Source: Sipunculus nudus
Lineage: Eukaryota; Annelida; Sipuncula; Golfingiida; Sipunculidae
Assembly (NCBI GenBank): GCA_026874595.1
Contig: CM049312.1
Coordinates: forward strand, 49,233,429 to 49,297,428
Length of the DNA: 64,000 bases
Reading direction: 5' to 3'
A model generated the notes under the pieces. The model was not told the DNA's origin. It saw only the letters and a program-made list of their open reading frames with translations, and did not search any database. Below are positions 36,278-47,915 of the stretch, one piece after another. The first letter of the stretch is position 1. Each line of letters starts with the position of its first letter. The position numbers and the translations under genes were made by a program.

Positions 36278-39200
36278 ACAGTTAGTTGTAATTACTATTA
36301 CAAGCCACTCTCCATGGCTCGGATGGTTGCGTTCAGTGGTATATATACAGGGGTGATGGAAAGCGAAGGACAAGGAAGAATTCACCCACCTTGGATGGGC
36401 CATTATAACCCAATACGAATAGGAACGATGTTGTTTAAAATTGGGGCGCCAGTGGAGATAGCCGAGCGTTTTACCACTCAATTGTCCATTCCATTACATT
36501 GAAACAGACATTGGGCTCAAATACGTAAAATTAATATATATGTTAAATATCAGCACAGTTGGATTTATGCATTTGATATTTCCCAATTGCCCTAACAAAC
36601 ATTTACATGAATGCTGATCGTAAACCTTAGTACATGTATGTAGGTTTCAATATTCTAATGGTAAGTTTTTACGGACATATCAAGTTCAATCCTAATTTCA
36701 TTGCAGATTTAGACAGATAAGTTTTTTGCACCCTTCACCTCTTCAAAGGAATTATATTTGTTAGCATGCAAATAAAGGGGGAGTAAAAGGGAGAAAGGAA
36801 GAAACATTGCAATAAAAATTTTTCTACTATTAAAGCATCCGAATTAATGACAAAGCAGACAAACATAAGCCAGCAAATGACACTCTCATTTGACTACGAT
36901 CACAATGTATGCGACTACTGTACAGAACTCGACAAATAATGTTTGCTATCCATTGTGGTAGTAAACCAGGGAAAATGTAGGAAAATTTCAAAATAAACAA
37001 AACCAGGATTCATTTACTGAGTCATTTTACAGACTTTAAACCCTTATAAATGAATTTATCGACCCCAAAAACGTAGAAATTGTGCACTAAGAGAGCATTC
37101 TAGGACAAATATAACCGAATGTATTGATATTTGATAATCCGGCGGCCATCTTGGCCGCCTTCTTGGATTTTGACCAAGATTGGAAGAATTCCGCTTGGCC
37201 CTATATCTGAAAATGTTAAGTATAGTCTGGCGAACTATTATGCAGTTTCATGCTTCTTTCACTTTTTGCACAATTCTTCTCTTAACAGCTGGACTACAAG
37301 ATCTCCTACCAAGCCGAAAACTGGGTCTTTGCGACTTCGTTCCTTTTAGAAATATAGGAAAAACCTCAATTTTTTTTATTAAAAACCTATTTTTACACTT
37401 CAGGACTGCCTAATATCAAAACCACTCATCTGTTTTTCCTCATATTTACCATAATTATTCCTCTATATATTATTCCTATGTACATGCCAGAAATTATGTC
37501 TGTATTATGTAAATTTAATAAGTTATGGGCCCAAACATAATGCATTGTGTAAAAAATCAGGAAAGATATTTGATCACTTAACACAAAATATGCTAAAGCT
37601 ATAAACTTTTTTTCCAGTAATATAACTTTTATTAATCAAAATTAAATTGTATACCCAAAATTAGATCAAAATCTTTTAAATTTTTTTAAAAATATTAACA
37701 AAAATAAAAAATTGGTACCTTAAATTTTGCCCAACTTTGACCATGGCACGTTTTTTTTCCTGTAAGTACTGTGGATTTAATTTTCACAGCTTGTTTTTTT
37801 TAGCCTTTTGTCTGTAAACACCAAAAATGTGAAACCAGGTGATCAAAAACTGTAGATTTTATTCAAGTTTTCAAGCACCATGTAACATATTGTTTACATC
37901 AAGCTAGTGTCATGCAGTTTGCAAGTGCTCAGCTCCCCAGCTTCAGCTCTCAGTTCCTAAAATTTGGCATGCAGTTAGATGTCTCAAAAATCCCCTACCA
38001 TGCCAAGAATTTGGTCACTAGGACTTAATACCTTTGAGATATTAATGAAAAACTTCATTTTTCCATTAAAAACCCATTGTTACACTTCAAGACTGCCTAA
38101 TATCAAAACCACTGATCTGACTTTAATCATATATAATATACATATTTTTCTATACATTCTCTATGCACATGCCAGAAATGATGTCAGTATTGCGTAATTG
38201 TTTTAAGTTATGGGCCCAAACATAATGCACTTTGTAAAAAATAAAAAAATAATTTTACTCCCTTAACAAGGGGATTGCTGAAGCTAGAGATTTTTCGTCA
38301 GGGATGTAACATTATTTAATCAAGATTCAATTGAATACCCAAAATTATTTCTGAATTTTTCAAATTTTATAAGTTATTAGTATAAATTTAAAATTAGTAT
38401 CTTAAATTTTGCCCAACTCTGACCATGGTACATTTGTTTCCTGTGAGCACTGTTGATATAATTTTCATATTAGCACACATAAGGATTTCAGCTTTTTAGT
38501 TTAGAAAGCTGAAAGAAATTGGCCAAAAATTGTAGCTTTTATTAATGTTTTAATGAGACCATGTCAGACTTTGGCCCTCTCCAGCCCCTCTTGAGTCACC
38601 TGTATGTTGACCTTGTTGAACTTTCAGCAAATTATGCATGCTTGAGGCTACCCATACACTGGGGCAGCCAGGCTGCTTATGGCCAGCCACAGTTGATCCA
38701 GGTGTCCAACCCAACTCATCTAGTAGTTTTAACCAACAACATAACAATAAACAATAAATTAATAAATTTTTATTGGTTTTTAATAACAAATTAAAGAAAA
38801 ATAGAAAAGGAATTTGTTAGTTTATAATAACAGGAAATTAACTTGCAGTAACTGATGATATAAGAATCTTGTATCGATGGATAGAATGTCATGTATTCCA
38901 AATAACACCATGCAGTCACCTATAGTATTTTTCAGTTCAGTTTTAATGATAAAAAAGTAAATCATATTATTCATTACTAATCATTAGGGATCATATGAAG
39001 GAAATTAATGATAGACAAAGATGCAGTTGATAATATTAATCTAGATTCCTACTGTGTCTAGTGTGTACATTGATGTGAAATTAGTCCAAAATGAATATAT
39101 AACATTTATTTTTCTTTTAATATAAATAAAAGCCATAAAACCAGGTACTTATGATCATTATTTAAATGTGTGATTTTTGTATATTCTGGATTCTAAACAT

Positions 39201-39375
39201 CATTGTTTGGTGAAAACTGAATAAATACCAGACATGGTGCGAATACTTTGTAATTGTATTTAAATACGAATATGAATATGTACTCATTTCAGTTATATTT
39301 CATTTTAAAAATTCATACAATTCTCTTATTATTTTTAATAAAAATTATATTTGGGACAATATTTGTAATTTTTTT

Positions 39376-40947
39376 AGCTCAGCTGACTTTCAGTCATGCT
39401 GAGCTATAGTGATCAATCTTTGTCCGTCGTGCGTCTGTCTGTCTGTCCATCTGTCCGTCTGTCCGTTAACTAGACACAAATCGTAACCGCTGGACCTAGA
39501 ATCTTGTAACTTGACATTCTGAGAGGTCGATAAAAAATCTCCTTGGAAACCAGAAATTAGGTCTCTGTTACCCATATCCTTCCAGCTATGGGGCCCTAAA
39601 GTACCCCCCCAGAATAGTCAAAAATTTCATACAAAAACTTCAATATCTCATTAACTACATCACTGATGGTCATGATTTTCGGCATACATATTAATCATGA
39701 GATGTTCCATCAGTTCCTGCAGACTGGTGGCGCCACCTGTATTTTTTTTATTTTTTACGAATTTTTTTCTCTATTTTTGAGACCTTAAAAAATGTGAACA
39801 TCTGTTAACAGTGCACAAATCGTATAGACTGGACCTAGAATCCTCATTTTTGACACAGAGAGACCTATGAAAAGTCTCCATGGAAACCAGAAATTAGGTC
39901 TCTGTTACCCATATCCTTTGAGCTATGTGGCCCCAAGGTACCCCCCCAGAATAGTAAAAAATTTCATACAAAAACTTCAATATTTCATTAACTACATCAC
40001 TGATGGTCATAATTTTTGTCATACATATTGATCATGAGATGTTTCATCAGTTTCTGCAGACTGGTGGCGCCACCTGTAATTTTCAATTCTTTACGAATTG
40101 TTTTCTCTATTTTTGAGACCTTTAAAAATGTGAACATATGTTAACAGGGCACAAATCGTATAGACTGTACCTAGAATCTTCATTCTTGACACAGTGGGAG
40201 ACCTATGAAAAGTATCCATGGAAACCAGAAATAAGGTCTTTGTTACTCATATCCTTTGAGCTATGGGGCCCCAAAGTACCCCCCCCCAGAATAGTCAAAA
40301 ATTTCATACAAAAACTTCAATATCTCATTAACTACATCACTGATGGTCATGATTTTTGGCATACATATTGATCATGAGATGTTACAATAGTTTCTGCAGA
40401 CTGGTGGTGCCACCTGTAATTTTCGATTTTTTTACGATTTTTTTTCTCTATTTTTGAGACCTTTAAGGATGCTGTCATCTGTTAACGTGGCACAAATTGT
40501 GACAACTGGACCTGGAATCTTCATTCTTGTGTTGCAAGTAGGCCCATGAAAAGTGTCTGTGGAAACCTGAAATTAGGTCTCTGTTACCCATATCCTTCAA
40601 GCTATAGGACTCCGAAGTATCCCTCAGAACAACGGAAAATTTGATACAAAAGCTGAAGTATCTGAACAACTAATGCAGAGATCACTATGATTCTTTGCAT
40701 GGATATTAACCATTAAGTGTTTTTATTAGTTTCTGCAGACTGGTGGAGCCACCTGTATTTTTTTTTAAGTTTAGGCATTTTTTCTCTATTTTTGAGATAT
40801 ATAAATACAGACACAATCTTGGCCTGTTGGTTAATCTGTTTGATGCTTCAGTTGAATGGGAATATACTACCTTTCAGATGATAAAATTTCCTTTTGCGAA
40901 TCTCTTCCCAGTCAGCTGAGCGTCATGACCCATGGGTCACTTGTTTT
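39376..40947 (+). mobile_element. Family 1-ended element with four ~338-bp units
   Basis: The head AGCTCAGCTGACTTTCAGTC and a GTCTGTCTGTCC run are followed by four units, each with one copy of GGTGGCGCCACC or a variant (39726, 40063, 40403, 40742). The tail is GCGTCATGACCCATGGGTCA plus CTTGTTTT. It is inserted into a family 1 tail; the uninterrupted site is at 5880 (TTTTTTTTAATAAATAG). Confidence 0.85.
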
Positions 40948-41672
40948 AATAAATAGTTTAACTCTTTATATTATATGTTCTGCTTATAAGTTATATGGCC
41001 AAGTCAAAATCTGTGTGACAATCGCACTCCATTTGTTAATAAAATAAATGAAATTAATCCTCTTTCCTGTCTCCAAAGGTACTATCAAAATCATACATAA
41101 GCTAAACAACAACAACTCATAATACAGCTTATTTTTATTACCACATAAAACGAGCATGTGCCTCATTTCTAAATCATATTTTTTATCATATATAACAGCT
41201 GAGCGCCGTGACCCATAGGTCCCTTGTTTACAAGAATGATTCCCACAATAATTCTTATAATAACTGTCTTTAATGGTTCCACATGAATGATTTTTGGCTG
41301 AATTATGGTAATTAAATTGAGTCATTTTACCAAATATGTTAGCTGTGTGATGCTGTTACATCAAGCCTGGCACCATTTTATCAGCATCTATTACATCATG
41401 CCACTAGACATTTAGATTTCAGGTTATCTTTGGTTAATATAAGCAAGAATGTTTGTTAAAAGCCTTTAAAAAAAATTAGATTTATGATTTAAGTTAGTCA
41501 TCATACCAGGCAATGTTACAATCATGGATTTTCAGCTCTCTCTGGCTATATAAAGACAACTGTACATGGATTATAAATTATTGGTATCCTTACTCAACTT
41601 AATTCAAGAATTTGCCACCAGTGAGATATATCTGTATTATAATTTTGCATTCAGTATGCATCTGTAATAATT

Positions 41673-42082
41673 GTATCCCAAGACAAAGTCGGGGGATACT
41701 TTGGTTTCATGACGGTCCCACCGCCGCAAATAAATCTTGTTGGTGCCTTAACTCAAAAAATATTTCACGGATCTTTACAAAACTTGGTATATGTATAGAT
41801 ATGAGTGAGAAGACCAAGCCTAATTAAAATGAGGTCATGACCTTTACTAGGAGAGTGTCCTTGACTTTGAAAAGGTCCAATTTTTGGGAAAATCACACAA
41901 ATCCTTAAATATCAAGTTTTGTTCTTGCAACAAAATCTTACTCATCAATACAAACAAATCATGTCAACCAGCCATGGCCTATATTACCTTTCCTCTTAGA
42001 CTTTATCTCTGTTTGACACTATTTTAGATTTTACCTTCAAGGAAAACTTCAGCTGAGTGTGGTGACTCATGGGTCCCTTGTT
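41673..42082 (+). mobile_element. Chimeric short element: family 2 head, family 1-type tail
   Basis: GTATCCCAAGACAAAGTCGG starts a family 2 copy. At about 41915 it switches to the sequence seen at 3890-4050 and ends with CAGCTGAGTGTGGTGACTC and GGGTCCCTTGTT. Confidence 0.6.
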
Positions 42083-42318
42083 CATAAAGTACATTCCAAA
42101 AGTGTAGATTCAATTTTAAACCATAAGGATTCTGTCTAGGCCCACTGTTTTATCAGGTGCACCATGACAGTTTGTCAGAGTATATCATCTGGAAAAAATT
42201 CCTGTGCCTCTGACTCTATCAATCTATACCAGAGTAACTGTGAGTTTAAGTTAGCTGCTTCTCCTAAACAAACATACAGCTGAATAGCCATTAAAACTAA
42301 CTTTCCTGCCATTTACAG

Positions 42319-42419
42319 GTTACTACCTTGCCACCTCTGCTGATGATGCCACTGTTAAACTTTGGGATTTGCGTAAACTGAAGAACTTCAGAACCATCCA
42401 GCTTGATGATAGATACGAG
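42319..42419 (+). CDS. PRPF19: PRPF19 (Prp19) internal exon, WD blades 5-6
   Basis: This 101-base exon completes the Gly codon and reads [19 protein letters not shown] then [14 protein letters not shown], ending on a full codon. It supplies the next canonical WD strand ([12 protein letters not shown]), diagnostic of Prp19. The acceptor is catttacag and the donor gtatgt at 42420. The following intron starts with a 4.3-kb minisatellite about ten bases after the donor. The expected next segment of the protein (the last one and a half blades to the C-terminus) was not found between here and 64000, so the final exons lie beyond the window. Confidence 0.97.
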
Positions 42420-42429
42420 GTATGTGGTC

Positions 42430-45400
42430 TAATATATACACATGTACATGCTTCTGAAAAGTATAGAACAGTGTTATCACACATGTATATGCTGAAGAGT
42501 ATAAAACAGTGTTATCACACATGTACATGCTACAGAGGTCAGAACAGTGTTATCACACATGTATATGCTGAAGAGTATAAAACAGTGTTATCACACATGT
42601 ACATGCTGCAGAGGTCAGAACAGTGTTATCACACATGTATATGCTGAAGAGTATAAAACAGTGTTATCACACATGTACATGCTGCAGAGGTCAGAACAGT
42701 GTTATCACACATGTATATGCTGAAGAGTATAAAACAGTGTTATCACACATGTTCATGCTGCAGAGGTCAGAACAGTGTTATCACACATGTATATGCTGAA
42801 GAGTATAAAACAGTGTTATCACACATGTACATGCTGCAGAGGTCAGAACAGTGTTATCACACGTATATGCTGAAGTGTATAAAACAGTGTTATCACACAT
42901 GTTCGTGCTGCAGAGGTCAGAACAGTGTTATCACACATGTATATGCTGAAGAGTATAAAACAGTGTTATCACACATGTACATGCTGCAGAGGTCAGAACA
43001 GTGTTATCACACATGTATATGCTGAAGAGTATAAAACAGTGTTATCACACATGTACATGCTGTAGAGGTCAGAACAGTGTTATCACACATGTATATGCTG
43101 AAGAGTATAAAACAGTGTTATCAAACATGTACATGCTGCAGAGTATAAAACAGTGTTATCACACATGTACATGCTGCAGAGTAAAGGTCAGTGTTATCAC
43201 ACATGTACATGCTGCTGCAGAGTATAGGTCATTGTTATCACACATGTACATGCTGCAGAGATCAGAACAGTGTTATCACACATGTACATGCTGCAGAGTA
43301 TAAAACAGTGTTATCACACATGAACATGCTGCTGCAGAGTATATAAGTGTTATCACACATGAACATGCTGCTGAATAGTATAAAACAGTGTTATTACACA
43401 TGTACATGCTGAAGAGTATAAAACAGTGTTATCACACATGTACATTCTGCTGCAGAGTATATAAGTGTTATCACACATGTACATGCTGCTGCAGAGTATA
43501 AAACAGTGTTATTACACATGTACATGCTGAAGAGTATAAAACAGTGTTATCACACATGAACATGCTGCTGCAGAGTATATAAGTGTTATCACACATGTAC
43601 ATGCTGTAGAGTATAAAACAGTGTTATCACACATGTACATTCCGCTGCAGAGTATATAAGTGTTATCACACATGTACATGCTGCTGTAGAGTATAAAACA
43701 TTGTTATCACACATGTACATGCTGCTGCAGAGTACAGAACAGTGTTATCACATGTACATGCTGCAGAGGTCAGAACAGTGTTATCATACATGTACATGCT
43801 GAAGAGTATGGAACAGTGTTATCACACATGAACATGCTGCTGCAGAGTATATAAGTGTTATCACACATGAACATGCTGCTGCAGAGTATATAAGTGTTAT
43901 CACACACGTACATGCTGCTGCAGAGTATATAAGTGTTATCACACATGTACATGCTGTAGAGTATAAAACAGTGTCATCACACATGTACATTCTGCTGCTG
44001 AGTATATAAGTGTTATCACACATGAACATGCTGCTGCATAGTATAAAACAGTGTTATTGCACATGTACATGCTGAAGAGTATAAAACAGTGTTATCACAC
44101 ATGAACATGCTGCTGCAGAGTATAAAAAAGTGTTATCACACATGTACATGCTGCTGCAGAGTATATAAGTGTTATCACACATGTACATGCTGTAGAGTAT
44201 TAAACAGTGTTATCACACATGTACATTCCGCTGCAGAGTATATAAGTGTTAGCACACATGAACATGCTGCTGCATAGTATAAAACAGTATTATTACACAT
44301 GTACATGCTGAAGAGTATAAAACAGTGTTATCGCACATGTACATTCTGCTGCAGAGTATATAAGTGTTATCACACATGAACATGCTGCTGCAGAGAATAA
44401 AACAGTGTTATTACACATGTACATGCTGAAGAGTATAAAACAGTGTCATCACACATGTACATTCTGCTGCTGAGTATATAAGTGTTATCACACATGAACA
44501 TGCTGCTGCATAGTATAAAACAGTGTTATCACACATGAACATGCTGCTGCAGAGTATAGGTCATTGTTATCACACATGTACATGCTGCAGAGATCAGAAC
44601 AGTGTTATCACACATGTACATGCTGCAGAGTATAAAACAGTGTTATCACACATGAACATGCTGCTGCAGAGTATATAAGTGTTATCACACATGAACATGC
44701 TGCTGAATAGTATAAAACAGTGTTATTACACTGAAGAGTATAAAACAGTGTTATCACACATGTACATTCCGCTGCAGAGTATATAAGTGTTATCACACAT
44801 GTACATGCTGCTGCAGAGTATAAAACAGTGTTATTACACATGTTCATGCTGAAGAGTATAAAACAGTGTTATCACACATGAACATGCTGCTACAGAGTAT
44901 ATAAGTGTTATCACACATGAACATGCTGCTGCAGAGAATAAAACAGTGTTATTACACATGTACATGCTGAAGAGTATAAAACAGTGTTATCACACATGAA
45001 CATGCTGCTGCAGAGTATATAAGTGTTATCACACATGAACATGCTACTGCAGAGTATATAAGTGTTATCACACATGAACATGCTGCTGCAGAGTATATAA
45101 GTGTTATCACACATGAACATGCTGTAGAGTATAAAACAGTGTTATCACACATGAACATGCCGCTGCAGAGTATATAAGTGTTATCACACATGTACATGCT
45201 GCTGTAGAGTATAAAACATTGTTTTCACACATGTACATGCTGCTGCAGAGTACAGAACAGTGTTATCACATGTACATGCTGCAGAGGTCAGAACAGTGTT
45301 ATCATACATGTACATGTTGAAGAGTATGGAACAGTGTTATCACACATGTACATGCTGCTGCAGAGTATATAAGTGTTATCACACATGAACATGCTGCTGC

Positions 45401-46730
45401 AGAGTGTATAAGGGTTATCACACATGTACATGCTGCTGCAGAGTATATAAGTGTTATCACACATGTACATGCTGTAGAGTATAAAACAGTGTTATCACAC
45501 ATGTACATGCTGCTGCAGAGTACAGAACAGTGTTATCACATGTACATGCTGCAGAGGTCAGAACAGTGTTATCATACATGTACATGCTGAAGAGTATGGA
45601 ACAGTGTTATCACACATGTACATGCTGCTGCAGAGTATATAAGTGTTATCACACATGTACATGCTGCTGCAGAGTATATAAGTGTTATCACACATGAACA
45701 TGCTGCTGCAGAGTATATATGTGTTATAACACATGAACATGCTGCTGCAGAGTATATAAGTGTTATCACACATGTACATGTTGCTGTAGAGTATATAAGT
45801 GTTATAACACATGTACATGCTGTAGAGTATAAAACAGTGTTATCACACATGTACATGCTGAAGAGTATGGAACAGTGTTATCACACATGTTCATGCTGCT
45901 ACAGACTATATTACAGTGTTATCACACATGTACATGCTGCTGCAGACTATATAACAGTGTTATCACACATGTACATGCTGCTGCAGACTATATAACAGTG
46001 TTATCACACATGTACATGCTGCTGCATAGTACAGAACAGTGTTAACACACATGTACATGCTGCTGCAGACTTTATTACAGTGTTATCACACATGTACATG
46101 ATGATGCAGAGTATAAAGCAGTGTTATCACACAGGTACATGCTGCTGCAGAGTATACAAGTGTTATCACACGTGTACATGCTGCTGTAGACTATATTACA
46201 GTGTTATCACACATGTACATGCTGCTGCAGACTATATAACAGTGTTATCACACATGTACCTGCTGCTGCAGACTATATTACAGTGTTATCACACATGTAC
46301 ATGCTGCTGCAGACTATATAACAGTGTTATCACACATGTACATGCTGCTGCAGACTATATTACAGTGTTATCACACATGTACATGCTGCTGCAGACTATA
46401 TAACAGTGTTATCACACATGTACATGCTGCTGCAGACTATATCACAGTGTTATCACACATGTACATGCTGCTTCAGACTATATAACAGTGTTATCACACA
46501 GGTACATGCTGCTGCATAGTACAGAACAGTGTTATCACACATGTACATGCTGCTGCAGACTATATAACAGTGTTATCACACATGTACATGCTGCTGCAGA
46601 GTACAGAGCAGTGTTATCACACATATCCATGCTACTGCAGAGTATATAACAGAGCTATCACACATGTACACACTGCTGCATAGTATAAAACAGTGTTATC
46701 ATACATGTATATGCTATGAGTAAAGAACAG
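42430..46730 (+). repeat. Large minisatellite, 38-41 bp unit, roughly 110 copies
   Basis: The unit is GTTATCACACATGTACATGC followed by TGCAGAGTATAAAACAGT and variants. The first part (to about 43130) alternates two 38-bp versions (GAAGAGTATAAAAC and GCAGAGGTCAGAAC) as a 76-bp dimer. Later units gain an extra CTG (41 bp) or lose bases (AGTATATAAGT, 39 bp). The last part uses CTGCTGCAGACTATATAAC. Each unit has palindromic ACATGTACATG and CTGCAG cores. It starts about ten bases past the donor of the last PRPF19 exon in the window. Confidence 0.97.
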
Positions 46731-47750
46731 TTTTCCCCAATAGTCACTACTTGGAATGGGGACCATCACAAAATTCATTCACTTGAATGTTTGGAAACTT
46801 CACATAACACCGCTTAGTTAAAAATTATTAACATGCAGATATTGAAATAAATTTCTTTAGATGGTCCCCAAATAAAGTAGACCCTCTATAGGTCTGCAGG
46901 CACACGGGTTTGTACATCAGATCATGAAATATCAAGTCACATCTGAGTGGGGTCAAGCCTGATATGTCAGACTTGAAATGATAGCAGGGTACTGATAAAT
47001 AGATCTGTGAATTTCCTATACTTTTGCTTGCAAAATATCAGTTACAACCAGTACAAGTAAAGCCCCTCACCCCATAACACCAGAGGACAATTCACTCAAA
47101 GAGTTATGTCTCACCTCTCCATGGGGGGAGATATGTAGTGTTTGGTACGTCGTCTCTGTCATCTCCGTGTCATATCTTGTGAATGCAATAACTTTTGAAC
47201 GACTCAATATTTTTTCATGACATTATTAAATTTAAATTGTTTCTACTAAAATCTCGAATGAGTTTGAAAATCGGTGACCTTGACCTTCATTAACAAGGTC
47301 AAATAGGCCAAAATAGAATTTTTGGTGAACCCCAAAGTATCGCATATTTTTTCCTCAAATTTGAAACAGTAATTGTTTAAATAAAGTTATTTAAAGGGTC
47401 CCAATCACCTACTCCTGTACACGAGTGTTAAAAACAGTTGACTGGGCGGGATGACAGATGTCAACATAAACACAGTGCATGGGACTGCGTGCACTGCCTG
47501 TGCCAAACATGTCAATCAGGAGATGCCCTGACTGACTTGCCCCTTGAAATGTCATACATTTTTCCACTGGCTGAAACATCGCATTTTATCTGTCAGGCAT
47601 GAGCAAAATCGGACCTCTGGCCACGAGGCCTAATTATTGTAAATAGACACATGTGGACTGTGTTTACAAACACGCAAATCCATTACAAGGTGTTCAACAG
47701 CCCAAAGGCAGGTACTTAGACCATATAATAGGAGAGTTTTGCCTGGAAAC
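46731..47750 (+). other. Intronic stretch with repeat fragments
   Basis: 46731-47110 shows nothing recognisable. 47115-47400 carries a head-like CATCTCCGTGTCATATCTTG and ~150-bp units of the 21842 element. 47588-47750 matches 29935-30100 (AAAATCGGACCTCTGG, CTTAGACCATATAATAG) and is the target of the L1 insertion that follows. Confidence 0.6.
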
Positions 47751-47915
47751 TTTTTTTTTTTATATATATATATTTTCAAGTTTATTCCAGAACTTCTGCC
47801 ATTTACAGTTTACATAGCATCCGGCAGGTAGGTGCTATGTATATTGATATGAAGTTGAAATATGCAACTGGAATCTACCAGAATCTACTAAGAAAAATAC
47901 AAAAGCAAAAGTTCA

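Larger units (their letters stand above)
33051..37296. mobile_element. 4.2-kb DNA element with ~300-bp inverted ends and 3-bp target duplication
   Basis: The left end TAGTCCAGCGGTTA and the reverse complement of the right end (TAGTCCAGCTGTTA) match. Similarity between the arms extends about 280 bp and includes AAGATGGCGGCCAAGATGGC-type sequence. The left arm is duplicated in tandem (33051 and about 33375). The flank ATGTCCCCAAGATCTCC of family 1 is split with CAA repeated on both sides (33048-33050, 37297-37299). The interior 33660-37000 has no recognisable protein; it holds a tRNA-like segment (34330-34395) and a 65-bp tandem duplication (36147-36277). Confidence 0.7.
32908..41228 (+). mobile_element. 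Family 1 element split by two later insertions
   Basis: The head (AGCTTAGCTGACTATAAGTC) is at 32908-32940 and the body resumes at 37297 (AAGATCTCCTACCAAGCC). The tail ends with CAGCTGAGCGCCGTGACCC and CTTGTTT near 41228. Removing 33051-37296 and 39376-40947 leaves an element of about 2.5 kb, similar to the 2.0-kb copy at 50136-52144. Confidence 0.75.
30347..42318 (+). other. PRPF19: PRPF19 intron, 12.0 kb, nested repeats
   Basis: GT-AG intron in phase 1. It holds a family 1 head (30365 on), an unclassified stretch 30800-31690 that resembles 10246-11115, then a nest running from 31693 to about 41340. 41340-41665 and 42083-42318 show nothing recognisable. Confidence 0.8.

Noticed and set aside
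42369-46403. Long open frames of about 60-108 codons on both strands rich in CYHTCTCC or CVITLIYSAA patterns
   Set aside because: They come from the 38-41 bp minisatellite, whose units lack stops in several frames. The apparent cysteine-rich repeats are an artefact of the tandem DNA unit.
42430-46730. CRISPR-like array
   Set aside because: Units repeat head to tail with no unique spacers, and the window is animal nuclear DNA with spliced genes.
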